Shown here one piece after another: positions 7,752 through 15,630 of a DNA stretch of 43,942 bases (positions within the stretch are counted from its first letter, which is position 1; each line of letters opens with the position of its first letter). The notes beneath the pieces were generated by a model. That model was not told the DNA's origin. It did no database searches and worked only from the letters and a program-made list of their open reading frames with translations. Both the position numbers and the translations under genes were made by a program. This stretch comes from Clostridia bacterium (GTDB lineage: Bacteria; Bacillota_A; Clostridia; Christensenellales; Aristaeellaceae), in assembly GCA_017432405.1 (NCBI GenBank), contig JAFRJF010000283.1, positions 1-43,942 on the forward strand, given 5' to 3'.

Positions 7752-9650
7752 ATGTATCTCTACCACGATTCCCGTGACCCCATATACCGCGCACCAATGG
7801 GCGCCGTGCCCTGCGGAAAAAAGCTCCGGCTGCGCGTGTTCGCCGAGGGCCTGCACCGGGTTTATCTGAGGCTCTGGTGGCAAAACACCGAGAAGCGCCT
7901 GCCCATGAGGCCCACCCACGACAACCTCTATGAGGGTGAGCTGAAGCTGCCCAAAGAGCCGGGACTGCTGTGGTACTTCTTCGTCGCCGTGGGCGACGAC
8001 GGCAGGACCTGGTACCTGGGCAACGCGGCGGACGGCCTGGGCGGCGTCGGCGCAATCAGCGAGCACGAACCCGGCGGCTACCAGGTGACGGTATACGACC
8101 CGGCCTACGACACGCCCCATTGGATGCGCAACGGCATGATGCTGCAGATCATGGTGGATCGCTACAACGCCGTCGGCGAGAAGGACGTGCGCAACCTGCC
8201 CCCGGCCAGCTATTACCACATCCGCTGGGACGACGACCCTACGCTGGTCATCAACGACGATCGATACGGCGACAACTGCAACAACGACTATTTCGGCGGC
8301 AACCTGCGGGGCGTGATGGAGAAGCTGGACTACATCCAGTCCCTGGGGGTAACGGTGCTGTACTTCAACCCGATCTTCAAGGCCCGCAGCAATCACAAGT
8401 ACAACACCGGCGACTACAAGACCATCGACCCCAGCTTTGGCACCGAGGCAGACTTCCGGGCGCTCTGCGCCGAGGCGGAAAAGCGGGGCATGCGGGTGAT
8501 CTTGGACGGCGTGTTCTCCCACACCGGCTCCGACAGCCTCTACTTCAACCGGGACGGCAGCTATGGCGAGGGCGGCGCGTACAACGATCCCAAATCCCCC
8601 TACCGGGAATGGTACCGCTTCTACAACTGGCCGGACGAGTACGAGAGCTGGTGGGGCTTCAAGACCCTGCCCAACGTTCACGAGGACACCCCGAGCTACC
8701 AGGACTTCATCATCAATGACGAGGACAGCGTCCTCGCCCACTGGCTGAGGGCCGGGGCGGCGGGCTGGCGGCTGGACGTGGCCGACGAGCTGCCGATGGA
8801 ATTCATCCGTCGAGTCCGCAAGCGCATCCACCGGGAGCGCGGCGACGGTGCGCTGATCGGCGAGGTGTGGGAGGACCCCACCAACAAGGTGGCCTACGGC
8901 GAGATGCGCTGCTACGCCCTGGGCGACACGCTGGACAGCTGCATGAACTACCCGCTGCGCACCGCGCTGCTGGACTTCTTCTGCTACCGCAATGACGCCG
9001 CCACCTTCGTGCGCAGGCTGGAAAACCTGCGGGAAAACATGCCCGCGCCCTTCTTCTATTCGGAGATGAACCTTCTGGGCAGCCACGACACCGCCCGCGC
9101 CATCAGCGTGTTTGCCGACATCGGCGACATGGCCCCGGATCGCGTCTACCGCCATCCGTTCATGATGAGCCCCGGCGACTACGCCCGGGGCAAGCGGCGA
9201 ATGGTGGCCGCGTGGCAGCTGATCTGCGCGCTGCCGGGCATGCCCTGCCTGTACTACGGCGACGAAGCCGGGCTGACCGGCATGGCCGACCCCTACAACC
9301 GCGCCACCTACCCCTGGGGCCGCGAGGACATGGCCCTGGTGGAAACCTACCGCCGCATCATGACCGACCGCATGGCCTCCCCGGTGCTGCGCACAGGCAA
9401 CTTGCGGCTCATCGCCCCCGGCCCCGACGTCGTGCTGGTGGAGCGCCGGATCGAAGGCGGCGCGGATGTGTTCGGCGAGCCCGCCGAGGACGGCTTCCGG
9501 GTCCTCGCCGTAAACCGCTGCGGCGAGCCCCGCCGCGCAGAATACGCCGGTCGGGTGTGGGAGATCCCCGGCGAGTCCGCGATATGGATCACCCCCGACG
9601 CGGAAAACACCGTAAAGCCCGCCAAGGCGGATTGGAACGGCAGGGACTGA
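7752..9650 (+). CDS. GH13 neopullulanase/cyclomaltodextrinase-like alpha-glucan hydrolase
   Basis: Glycoside hydrolase of family 13, 632 residues, without a signal peptide, so it acts in the cytosol. The first 110 residues form a beta-rich domain like the CBM34 N-domain of neopullulanases. The (beta/alpha)8 barrel carries the conserved regions: DGVFSHTG, GWRLDVADE with nucleophile Asp342, LIGEVWED with acid/base Glu371, and LGSHDTAR with transition-state Asp446. The C-terminal 90 residues are the usual beta domain. The expected reaction is hydrolysis of alpha-1,4 (and some alpha-1,6) bonds in maltodextrin, cyclodextrin or pullulan. The ATG at 7752 follows an AGGAG box. Placed after glgP, it likely supplies or trims linear glucans. 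Fine specificity is not determinable here. Confidence 0.92.
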   Translation: MYLYHDSRDPIYRAPMGAVPCGKKLRLRVFAEGLHRVYLRLWWQNTEKRLPMRPTHDNLYEGELKLPKEPGLLWYFFVAVGDDGRTWYLGNAADGLGGVGAISEHEPGGYQVTVYDPAYDTPHWMRNGMMLQIMVDRYNAVGEKDVRNLPPASYYHIRWDDDPTLVINDDRYGDNCNNDYFGGNLRGVMEKLDYIQSLGVTVLYFNPIFKARSNHKYNTGDYKTIDPSFGTEADFRALCAEAEKRGMRVILDGVFSHTGSDSLYFNRDGSYGEGGAYNDPKSPYREWYRFYNWPDEYESWWGFKTLPNVHEDTPSYQDFIINDEDSVLAHWLRAGAAGWRLDVADELPMEFIRRVRKRIHRERGDGALIGEVWEDPTNKVAYGEMRCYALGDTLDSCMNYPLRTALLDFFCYRNDAATFVRRLENLRENMPAPFFYSEMNLLGSHDTARAISVFADIGDMAPDRVYRHPFMMSPGDYARGKRRMVAAWQLICALPGMPCLYYGDEAGLTGMADPYNRATYPWGREDMALVETYRRIMTDRMASPVLRTGNLRLIAPGPDVVLVERRIEGGADVFGEPAEDGFRVLAVNRCGEPRRAEYAGRVWEIPGESAIWITPDAENTVKPAKADWNGRD

Positions 9651-9655
9651 GCCAA

Positions 9656-9728
9656 AAAAGATCCTCCGCTTCGCTCAGGATGACACATCGGGTTTCCAGT
9701 GTCATCCTGGGTGAAGCGAAGGATCTTT
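9656..9728. terminator. 30-bp bidirectional hairpin repeat between convergent genes
   Basis: Arms 9656-9685 and 9699-9728 pair over 30 positions; the three non-Watson-Crick positions can all form G-U pairs in one RNA orientation. An A-run precedes and a T-rich stretch follows. It separates the GH13 gene from the convergent coiled-coil gene and would stop both transcripts. The core GTCATCCTG...GAAGCGAAGGATC resembles a dispersed intergenic repeat seen in gut Firmicutes. Confidence 0.7.
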
Positions 9729-9737
9729 CTGTTTATC

Positions 9738-10280
9738 CTACTGCCCCAGCACGTCGTCCAGCGTGATCTGGTTTTCAAGCCCCGTATCGACGGCAGGCTT
9801 CTTGATCCGCCGGGCGTTGGCCTGGCGCAGGCGTGCGATTTCCTTTTCCTGGCTGTTGATCAGGTCCTGCATGCGCCGGACGGTCTCGGCGGACTCGTCC
9901 TGCTGCTGGCGCAGCTTCTTCCTGCCGTCGCTGACCTGCTTCTCCAGCTGCTCCAGCTTCAGCCGGTTCGCGCCTTCCTCCTTTTCCGCGAGGATGCGCA
10001 GGCCGCTCTCCCTGAACAGGGACATGTTCAGGTCGCTGGTGCGGCTCTCCATCTCCTGGAAATCGCTCTCATAGGTGTCCAGGCGCTGACGCAGGCGGCG
10101 AATCTCCGCCTCCCGCCGCTCCAGCACCTGCTGAAGGTTCTGCCGCCTGGCCTTCTCCTTCTGCATCTGCTGCAGGTGCGCCTGGGTCCTCGTCAGGGTC
10201 ACATGCAGTGTCCTGCACCGCCAGATGAGCCATGCGGTCAGTATCACCAACGCCACCAGGGCGATTATCGCGTACAACAA
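9738..10280 (-). CDS. membrane-anchored coiled-coil protein of unknown function
   Basis: Protein of 180 residues with one N-terminal membrane segment (about residues 3-20, IIALVALVILTAWLIW) followed by some 130 residues of almost uninterrupted charged heptads rich in Arg, Gln, Leu and Glu. The C-terminal 25 residues are not helical in composition. This is a single-pass protein with a long cytoplasmic coiled coil, comparable in shape to RmuC-type or divisome accessory proteins, but no family motif is recognised. The TTG at 10280 is chosen: a GGGAGG box lies about eight bases upstream and an extended -10 element just before that. A second TTG follows immediately and cannot be excluded as the start. 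Confidence 0.7.
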   Translation of the reverse strand: MLYAIIALVALVILTAWLIWRCRTLHVTLTRTQAHLQQMQKEKARRQNLQQVLERREAEIRRLRQRLDTYESDFQEMESRTSDLNMSLFRESGLRILAEKEEGANRLKLEQLEKQVSDGRKKLRQQQDESAETVRRMQDLINSQEKEIARLRQANARRIKKPAVDTGLENQITLDDVLGQ

Positions 10281-10306
10281 GGTATAGCCCTCCCTTGGTA
10301 TACCTT

Positions 10307-10315
10307 ATTATAGCA
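10307..10315 (-). promoter_or_regulatory. extended -10 promoter of the coiled-coil gene
   Basis: The minus strand reads TGCTATAAT (10307-10315), an extended -10 element. No good -35 box is seen at 16-18 bases, as is common with this type. The leader would be only about 20 bases long. Confidence 0.55.
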
Positions 10316-10382
10316 CAACTTTCACCCTGTACAGCGCTTTCCCCCGAAATGCGCGATTTTAGTCACATTTGATCGACAAGCC

Positions 10383-10559
10383 TCATCCCCCGAAGCGCCA
10401 CAGCAGGAACCCCACGCTGATCAGGCAGATGCCCAGCGCAGATGTCCAGACCCAGCGGGGCACGAATATCAGGAACATCAGCATGCCGATGACCATCAGC
10501 ACGATGCCGACCACCCGCGTGCCGCTGTTGGTCGGCCCATTGCCGCAAGAGCGTCCCAT
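10383..10559 (-). CDS. small two-helix membrane protein
   Basis: Protein of 58 residues. A short polar N-terminus (MGRSCGNGPTNSGTR) is followed by two hydrophobic segments (VVGIVLMVIGMLMFLIFV and ALGICLISVGFLLWR) separated by PRWVWTS. The ATG at 10559 is favoured because a GGAGG box lies eight bases upstream; in-frame ATGs at 10565 and 10574 are too close to or upstream of that box. It lies downstream of the alkyltransferase gene on the same strand with a short gap, so it may share that transcript. No family function can be assigned. Confidence 0.65.
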   Translation of the reverse strand: MGRSCGNGPTNSGTRVVGIVLMVIGMLMFLIFVPRWVWTSALGICLISVGFLLWRFGG

Positions 10560-10606
10560 CCCCATCGCCTCCATGATCCATGGTATGCTTCAGGGCTGGG
10601 ATCGGT

Positions 10607-11107
10607 TCACACTTCAATGCCCTCCAGCTTCAGCAGGGCGCGCTTGCGCTCCAGCCCGCCGCCGTAGCCGGTCAGTGTGCCATCGCTGCCCAGCACCCTG
10701 TGGCAGGGCACGATCAGAGAGATGGGGTTGTGCCCCACGGCGCCGCCAATCGCGCGGCTGGAGAAGCGCTCGATTCCCCGTTCCCGGGCGATCGTCCGGG
10801 CGAGGTCGCCGTAGGTCGCGGTGGTTCCATAGGGAATTTGGAGCAACAGCCCGCCCACATGCCTGCGGAAGTCCGGCCCGGTCAGGTGCAGCGTCGGCGT
10901 AAATCCCGGTTCGCGCCCGGAAAAGTAGATGTCCAGCCACTGCGCCGCCTCGTCAAAGAACGGCGACGGGCGCTCTGCAGCGCTTACCGAAAGCCCCTCG
11001 CCCATGTGCCGCTGGTTTTCGACAAACCAGAGCCCGGTCAGCCCTTCATCGTCCGCCGCGAGCAGGATCTGACCCAGCGGGGATGGATGGTAGTGCGTGT
11101 AGATCAT
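10607..11107 (-). CDS. ogt: methylated-DNA--protein-cysteine methyltransferase (O6-alkylguanine-DNA alkyltransferase)
   Basis: DNA-repair suicide enzyme of 166 residues that moves the alkyl group from O6-alkylguanine to its own cysteine. The active site reads IVPCHRVLGSDG, with the PCHR acceptor cysteine. Upstream are PYGTTATYGDLA and the RAIGGAVGHNP helix-turn-helix arginine-finger region that enters the DNA minor groove. The N-terminal half is the usual ribonuclease-like fold. It lacks the Ada regulatory domain, as in Ogt/MGT. The ATG at 11107 lies seven bases after GGGAGGA. A perfect consensus promoter lies upstream, with a palindromic repeat in the leader. The gene is divergent from era. 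Confidence 0.94.
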   Translation of the reverse strand: MIYTHYHPSPLGQILLAADDEGLTGLWFVENQRHMGEGLSVSAAERPSPFFDEAAQWLDIYFSGREPGFTPTLHLTGPDFRRHVGGLLLQIPYGTTATYGDLARTIARERGIERFSSRAIGGAVGHNPISLIVPCHRVLGSDGTLTGYGGGLERKRALLKLEGIEV

Positions 11108-11135
11108 GCCGACGTCCTCCCTTTTGCATATTTGC

Positions 11136-11224
11136 ACCGGTATGTAACGGCGGCGCCTGCGCCGCCACAGTGGCGGCCTGAAGGCTGCCCTAAAGGACCA
11201 ACGACGTATCGCCGCTACATCGGT
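11136..11224. repeat. GC-rich palindromic intergenic repeat in the ogt leader
   Basis: Outer arms around TGTAACGGCG (11143-11152) and CGCCGCTACA (11210-11219) pair with one mismatch, and inner GGCGGCG/CGCCGCC stems lie between. A related element occurs at 34303-34332, so this is a dispersed repeat rather than an ogt-specific site. It falls inside the predicted 5' leader of ogt. Confidence 0.6.
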
Positions 11225-11234
11225 TGATATGTGG

Positions 11235-11263
11235 ATTATAGCACACAGCACCTCATTTGTCAA
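11235..11263 (-). promoter_or_regulatory. perfect consensus promoter of ogt
   Basis: Minus strand TTGACA (11258-11263), 17 bases, TATAAT (11235-11240), preceded by TG for an extended -10. Predicted start near 11228, leaving a leader of about 120 bases that contains the palindromic repeat. Confidence 0.8.
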
Positions 11264-11275
11264 ACATTTGTTCGA

Positions 11276-11304
11276 TTGTACTTTTATCACGTATGTGCTA
11301 TAAT
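11276..11304 (+). promoter_or_regulatory. promoter of era-recO
   Basis: TTGTAC (11276-11281), 17 bases, TATAAT (11299-11304), with TG before the -10 box (TGCTATAAT). Only 12 bases separate its -35 box from the -35 box of the divergent ogt promoter. Confidence 0.65.
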
Positions 11305-11367
11305 GAATTGAAGAATACTGTCGCCCGGATGCTCTTGGAGTGTCCCGCGACGCATGGAGGAATACCA

Positions 11368-12258
11368 TTGCCTGATAAGAAATTCCGTTCCGGCTTCGTG
11401 GCCATACTGGGCCGGCCCAACGTGGGCAAGTCGAGCCTGATGAACCGCTTCGTCGGGGAGAAGGTGGCCATCATCTCCAACCATCCCCAGACCACCCGCA
11501 ACAAGCTGCTGGGCGTGGCAACCGGGGATGACTGGCAGATCGTCTTCGTCGATACCCCCGGCCTGCACAAGCCCCGCACCAAGCTGGGCGAATACATGAT
11601 GAAGTCCGCCAACGACGCCCGGGAGGGCGTGGACGCGGTGCTCTGCGTCGTGGACGGCCAGCACATCGGCGCGGGCGACATGGCCGTGATACAGGACATC
11701 GCGAAGATGAACTGCCCCAGATTCCTGGCGGTGAACAAGATCGACATCGTGCCCGAGGAGAAGCTGTGTCCCCAGCTGGCCCAGCTGCACGACTGCGGCT
11801 TCGACCAGATCGTCTCCACCTCCGCCCGCACCGGTGAAAACGTGGAGCTGCTGCTGAAGCTGCTCATCGAAGCCATGCCCGAGGGGCCGAAGTACTTCCC
11901 CGACGACATGATCACCGACCAGCCCGAGCGGGTGATGTGCGCGGAGATCATCCGGGAGAAGGCCCTGCGCAACCTTCGGGACGAGGTGCCCCACGGCGTA
12001 GGCGTCGAGATGCTTCAGATCCAGAAGATTTCAGACACGCTGACCGAGATCCACGCCAACATTTACTGCGAGAAGGCCAGCCACAAGTCCATCATCATCG
12101 GCAAGCAAGGCTCGATGCTGCGCACCATCGGCAGCGAGGCCCGTGTCGACATCGAACGCCTGCTGGGCACGAAGGTGAACCTGAAGCTGTGGGTCAAGGT
12201 GCGCGAGGACTGGCGCAACCGCGCCGGCGACCTGCGGGCGCTGGGCTACGAGGAGTAA
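11368..12258 (+). CDS. era: GTPase Era
   Basis: Ribosome-assembly GTPase that binds the 3' end of 16S rRNA. The product has 296 residues, normal for Era. The G1 motif GRPNVGKS lies near residues 15-22; G3 DTPGLHKP and G4 NKID follow. The C-terminal KH domain shows GVGVEMLQIQKI and the GKQGSMLRTIG loop, and the protein ends with WVKVREDWRNR...LGYEE, as Era proteins do. The TTG at 11368 is the start: GGAGG lies seven bases upstream and the product begins MPDKKFRSGFVAILG; further upstream in-frame codons add only sequence unlike Era. recO follows after three bases, so the two are one operon. Confidence 0.97.
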   Translation: MPDKKFRSGFVAILGRPNVGKSSLMNRFVGEKVAIISNHPQTTRNKLLGVATGDDWQIVFVDTPGLHKPRTKLGEYMMKSANDAREGVDAVLCVVDGQHIGAGDMAVIQDIAKMNCPRFLAVNKIDIVPEEKLCPQLAQLHDCGFDQIVSTSARTGENVELLLKLLIEAMPEGPKYFPDDMITDQPERVMCAEIIREKALRNLRDEVPHGVGVEMLQIQKISDTLTEIHANIYCEKASHKSIIIGKQGSMLRTIGSEARVDIERLLGTKVNLKLWVKVREDWRNRAGDLRALGYEE

Positions 12259-12261
12259 GCC

Positions 12262-12996
12262 ATGCCGGTCATCACCACCCACGGCCTGGTGCTGCGCCGG
12301 GCAGATTATTCCGATTACGACCGCATGGTCACGATCTTTTCCCCGGAGATGGGGCGGCTGGACGCCATAGCCCGGGGCTGTCGCAGGCCGAAATCGCCGC
12401 TGGTCAACGCCGTCGAGCCCTTCACCAGCGGCGAATTCCAGCTTTACCAGCACAGGGAGCGCTTTTCCCTGGAGCAGTGCCAGATCTCCGACAGCTACCT
12501 TGAGCTGCGGGGCGATTATGACCGCCTGCGCCACGGCGCCTACTGGCTGCGGCTGCTGGACACAGCGATCCTGCCCGACACCCCCGCGCCGGAGCTGTTC
12601 ATCACCACCCTGCGGGCACTGGCCCACCTGAACTACGGCGAGCTGTCGCCGGAGCTGGTGACCTTTGCCTTCGAGGCCCACTTCATGCGCCTGATGGGGC
12701 TCTCGCCCAGGATGGACGCCTGCATGCTCTGCGGTCGGCCCGTGGACGGGAACGCCCGCTTCGATCCCGACCTCGGCGGCGCGGTGTGCCTGGACTGCCA
12801 CTCCCCCGCCCCGGAGATGTCCAACGGCGCGCGGCGCATACTGTTGAAGCTGCCCCGCACCCAATTCGACAAATTCCAGCTGCTGAACGACCGACCGGAG
12901 TGGCCCGAAGCGGCCCGGCTGCTGCGCAGCTGCGTCAACCTGCGCATGCACATGGAGAAGTTCGCCCCACCGCTTAGGGAGGGTGACAGTCTTTGA
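12262..12996 (+). CDS. recO: DNA repair protein RecO
   Basis: RecFOR recombination mediator of 244 residues that helps load RecA on SSB-coated single-stranded DNA and anneals strands. The N-terminal OB fold opens with ITTHGLVLRRADYSDYDRMVTIF, a familiar RecO block, followed by the basic ARGCRRPKS stretch. A zinc-binding site is formed by C154-x2-C157 and C176-x2-C179 (CMLCGRP and CLDCHS). The helical domain ends near LRSCVNLRM. The ATG at 12262 lies a few bases after era and uses the GGAG at the end of era as ribosome-binding site. Confidence 0.95.
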   Translation: MPVITTHGLVLRRADYSDYDRMVTIFSPEMGRLDAIARGCRRPKSPLVNAVEPFTSGEFQLYQHRERFSLEQCQISDSYLELRGDYDRLRHGAYWLRLLDTAILPDTPAPELFITTLRALAHLNYGELSPELVTFAFEAHFMRLMGLSPRMDACMLCGRPVDGNARFDPDLGGAVCLDCHSPAPEMSNGARRILLKLPRTQFDKFQLLNDRPEWPEAARLLRSCVNLRMHMEKFAPPLREGDSL

Positions 12997-13041
12997 ATCA
13001 GAAGCGTTCCGTTCAGCATTATGTTAAATTTGGCGCATGTC

Positions 13042-13071
13042 TTGCAATAATTCATCATGCCGTGTTATAAT
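13042..13071 (+). promoter_or_regulatory. promoter of the response-regulator pair
   Basis: TTGCAA (13042-13047), 18 bases, TATAAT (13066-13071). It begins about 45 bases after recO, so the two regulator genes can be transcribed on their own. Confidence 0.6.
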
Positions 13072-13139
13072 TTAAGTAACGAACAATAACATTTCTTTTT
13101 ATCGAAAGGAAGTGACCACCAACCAAAGGAGGGATACCC

Positions 13140-13805
13140 ATGCCAAAGCCAACCATACTGTGCGTTGACCCCCGACTTGACATACTCGATTTGCTCTCCG
13201 CAGCCCTAACATCGTCCGGGTACACCGTACATACCACCCATGCAGGTCTCGACGCCATCAATAGCGGTGTGGACCTGATCATACTCGACCTCAACCTGCC
13301 CGATATCCACGGCCTTGAACTGATCAGGACCCTTCGCTCGATCTCCACCGTGCCCATACTGGTCGAAACCGAATCCAGCGCCGAAGCGGACGCCGTACTC
13401 GCCTTTGAATACGGCGCTGACGACTTTATGACCCGGCCCTTCTCGATCCGTGAGCTGGTTTCCCGCGTCCGGGCGATCCTGCGCCGGTCCGCCAGCGGCA
13501 ACCCGGACGACAGGATCAAGGTCGGCCCGATCATGATCGACAGCGAAAACTATGAGGCGTTCCGCAACGGCGAAAAGATGGTTCTGACGCTGAAGGAATA
13601 CGAGCTCTTGAAGGCGCTGGCCTCGTCCCCCGGCAGGGTTCTTTCCCGGGATTTCCTGCTGGACCGCATCTGGGGCCACGAATACTACGGCGAGACCCGC
13701 ACCGTCGACGTACACATCCGCCACATCCGCCAGAAGCTGGGCGACGACGCCGCCATGATCGAGACGGTTAGGGGCGTCGGCTACAAGCTGACAGCCACCG
13801 CCTGA
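13140..13805 (+). CDS. OmpR/PhoB-family response regulator with a degenerate receiver pocket
   Basis: DNA-binding regulator of 221 residues: receiver domain about 1-115, winged-helix OmpR-type effector about 126-221 (LTLKEYELLKALASSPGRVLSR, then TRTVDVHIRHIRQKLG and VRGVGYKL). The phosphoacceptor Asp50 is present in LIILDLNLPD. Two pocket residues differ from consensus: the acidic pair is D10-P11 instead of two acids, and the conserved Lys of TKPF is Arg99 (TRPF). This suggests altered or phosphorylation-independent control; that is inference. The start ATG at 13140 follows a GGAGG box. No histidine kinase is adjacent; a second receiver gene follows 48 bases downstream. Targets are unknown. 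Confidence 0.9.
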   Translation: MPKPTILCVDPRLDILDLLSAALTSSGYTVHTTHAGLDAINSGVDLIILDLNLPDIHGLELIRTLRSISTVPILVETESSAEADAVLAFEYGADDFMTRPFSIRELVSRVRAILRRSASGNPDDRIKVGPIMIDSENYEAFRNGEKMVLTLKEYELLKALASSPGRVLSRDFLLDRIWGHEYYGETRTVDVHIRHIRQKLGDDAAMIETVRGVGYKLTATA

Positions 13806-13853
13806 CCCCCTCCCCCACGACCGATGCCACACAGACGAACGGGAGGTGGTCAT

Positions 13854-14237
13854 GTGCATACGCCCATACTCTGCGTGGATGACGACGTGAACGTGCTGGA
13901 CAGCCTGACCGATATGCTGGAAGACGCCGGCTTTGCCGTCATAGTGGCGCAAACCGGCTATGACGCGCTGGCGCTGGCCGTTTCAAGGAAGCCTTCGCTG
14001 GTATTGCTGGACCTGGTGCTGCCCGACCTGCCGGGCGAGGAGGTGTGCCGCAGGCTGCGCACCCACGCCCCCACCGCCGACCTACCCGTCATCATGCTGA
14101 CGGTCAAGGACAGCGAAGCGGACAAGGTCATCGGCTTTGAAACCGGCGCGGACGATTACGTGACAAAGCCCTTTTCCGAACAGATCCTGCTGGCCAGGAT
14201 TCGCGCGCTGCTCCGGCGGCACGAAATGGCGCGATAG
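13854..14237 (+). CDS. stand-alone receiver-domain protein (CheY-like)
   Basis: A single receiver domain of 127 residues with no output domain. The pocket is complete: VDDD at 8-11, phosphoacceptor Asp53 in LVLLDLVLPD, the conserved Thr in VIMLTVKD, and Lys in YVTKPF. It ends at RIRALLRRHEMAR, the point where an OmpR-type effector would normally begin, so it looks like the receiver half of such a regulator. The start GTG at 13854 lies seven bases after GGGAGG. It is co-transcribed with the degenerate regulator upstream. A phosphate sink, or a dimerisation partner of that regulator, is possible; no kinase is nearby. Confidence 0.85.
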   Translation: MHTPILCVDDDVNVLDSLTDMLEDAGFAVIVAQTGYDALALAVSRKPSLVLLDLVLPDLPGEEVCRRLRTHAPTADLPVIMLTVKDSEADKVIGFETGADDYVTKPFSEQILLARIRALLRRHEMAR

Positions 14238-14249
14238 ATCACAAGATTG

Positions 14250-14295
14250 CAACGACAGGACGGCGAGCCACTCAGGGCTTGCCGTCCTGTCGTTG
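14250..14295 (+). terminator. 15-bp hairpin after the receiver gene
   Basis: Arms 14250-14264 and 14281-14295 are perfectly complementary and extend partly into the 16-base loop. There is no T-run after the stem, so it may terminate weakly or protect the 3' end. The right arm overlaps the -35 region of the next promoter. Confidence 0.5.
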
Positions 14296-14308
14296 AATGA
14301 TGTATAAT
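14279..14308 (+). promoter_or_regulatory. promoter of the secreted-protein gene, embedded in a hairpin
   Basis: TTGCCG (14279-14284), 18 bases, TATAAT (14303-14308). The -35 box lies in the right arm of the hairpin that follows the receiver gene. Confidence 0.55.
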
Positions 14309-14353
14309 ACAGGTGACGACCCCTACAGATCATACAAAACGGAGGCATGAACC

Positions 14354-15160
14354 ATGAAGAGAATCCTGTGCATGCTGCTGGCGAGCGCCCTGCTCATCCT
14401 TTCGGCGACCTGTCTTGCCGAGGTCACCGGCCCGGCCTATCTGAGCACCTGGGCCTGCGGACGCGCCACCATCGTCATCTCCGACGAGCACCCGGGCTAC
14501 CGAATCGAAATCAGCTGGGGCAACAGCGCCGCCGAGGTCACCGAGTGGAACTATTACTGCCCCTATGTGCTGACCGACGGAAAGCTGGTCAGCGAGCCCA
14601 CCGGCATCAAGGCCGACCTGACCTACGGCGATGACGGCGAAGTGGCCCAGTCCGTCACCGGCTACGAGGACGGCCAGGCCACCTTCTCCATCGGTGAGGA
14701 CGACAGGCTGACCTGGGCCGACGCAAAGGAGGATGTCGGCGCGGACATGGCCTTCGAGCGCGTCGAGATCGTCGGCTTTGCCCCATCCGAAGAGGAATTT
14801 ACCGTCAGCTATTTCAAAATGATCGGCGACAGCGCACTGTCTCTGGACAAGAAGGCCTGTGAAGCGCTGAATTTTGCCGCCGACAGCGAGCTGTGGCACG
14901 CCGACAGGGAGGCCATGCGCGACAATATGTTCAGGGCCTGGGAGAGCCTCGCCGAAGCGGAGCAGTCCGCCTTCGACAGCAGCTTCATGGACGTGGTCTA
15001 CCTGCTGGACGCCTGCTTTGAAGACTGGCCCGCCAACCGGGCGACCTTCACGGACGGCCGGGACGCGCGCATGGACGCGCTGCTGGCCGAGCCGCTGTAT
15101 CAGGAGGCCTGGAGGACCCTGCTGGGCAATACGCTGACGCTGGGAAATTCGGACGATTGA
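14354..15160 (+). CDS. secreted protein of unknown function
   Basis: Protein of 268 residues with a clear Sec signal peptide: basic start MKRI, hydrophobic core to about residue 20, and a cleavage site after ATCLA. The first 120 mature residues are beta-strand-like with many Trp and Tyr (STWACGRATIVIS, ISWGNSAAEVTEWNYYCPY). The last 100 are helical (REAMRDNMFRAWESL... and EPLYQEAWRTLLG). No family is recognised. The ATG at 14354 follows a GGAGG box. The gene is monocistronic; a gene-poor stretch follows. It marks the start of a region rich in accessory genes and remnants. Confidence 0.75.
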   Translation: MKRILCMLLASALLILSATCLAEVTGPAYLSTWACGRATIVISDEHPGYRIEISWGNSAAEVTEWNYYCPYVLTDGKLVSEPTGIKADLTYGDDGEVAQSVTGYEDGQATFSIGEDDRLTWADAKEDVGADMAFERVEIVGFAPSEEEFTVSYFKMIGDSALSLDKKACEALNFAADSELWHADREAMRDNMFRAWESLAEAEQSAFDSSFMDVVYLLDACFEDWPANRATFTDGRDARMDALLAEPLYQEAWRTLLGNTLTLGNSDD

Positions 15161-15220
15161 GCATTTGGCTCCGATCGTGATTATCCCGACCGAACAGATA
15201 CGGTTCCCGAATAACCTATA

Positions 15221-15430
15221 TCAGACACACAGCCACGCCACCGCCTGGGCTTCAAACCGCTCAGGCGGTTCCAGTCGGCCAAGCATATGGTCTATCACGT
15301 CCTCGGGAACCGCCTGGGGACGTTTCGCGTTGCGGCGCAGCTCTTCCTCCCATGCCGTCTCCAGGTAAACAACGCGAACCCGGGCATGATAACCTTCAAA
15401 CAACTCTATCTGCTGTGCGCGAAGGGGTGT
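15221..15430 (-). pseudogene. C-terminal remnant of a P-loop/polynucleotide-kinase-like ATPase
   Basis: About 70 in-frame codons ending in a TGA at 15221. The peptide reads LRAQQIELFEGYHARVRVVYLET, then EEELRRNAKRP, VPEDVIDHMLGRLEPPE and a final RFEAQAVAWLCV. This pattern matches from memory the end of AAA/PNK-like kinases in which a strand ending in YLE is followed by a lid with RN and the PPE turn. No P-loop or start codon in frame is found upstream; the preceding sequence looks frameshifted. It is therefore called a remnant. Family identity is a recollection and should be checked by search. Confidence 0.5.
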
Positions 15431-15547
15431 CGGCGATTTACTGGGTTCGAGCGCCCGGAATTTTCCGCGAGAACGGGCTTGTAAGCCTCGGAGGTAAATC
15501 AAGAAATCCGCAACAAATGGATGGTGCAGAAGGCACCGCCAGATGTG

Positions 15548-15598
15548 CCGCCGTATTGTGCGGCAGTTTCTTAAGGAAATACCGCACAATTAAGGCGG
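15548..15598. repeat. inverted repeat around ATTGTGCGG
   Basis: ATTGTGCGG (15555-15563) pairs with CCGCACAAT (15582-15590); after a small internal loop the outer CCGCC (15548-15552) and GGCGG (15594-15598) also pair. It lies in non-coding DNA beside the kinase remnant and could be an end of a lost mobile element or a terminator. Confidence 0.5.
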
Positions 15599-15630
15599 TC
15601 AGCTGGCGAGTGCATTTTTCGTCAGACACT

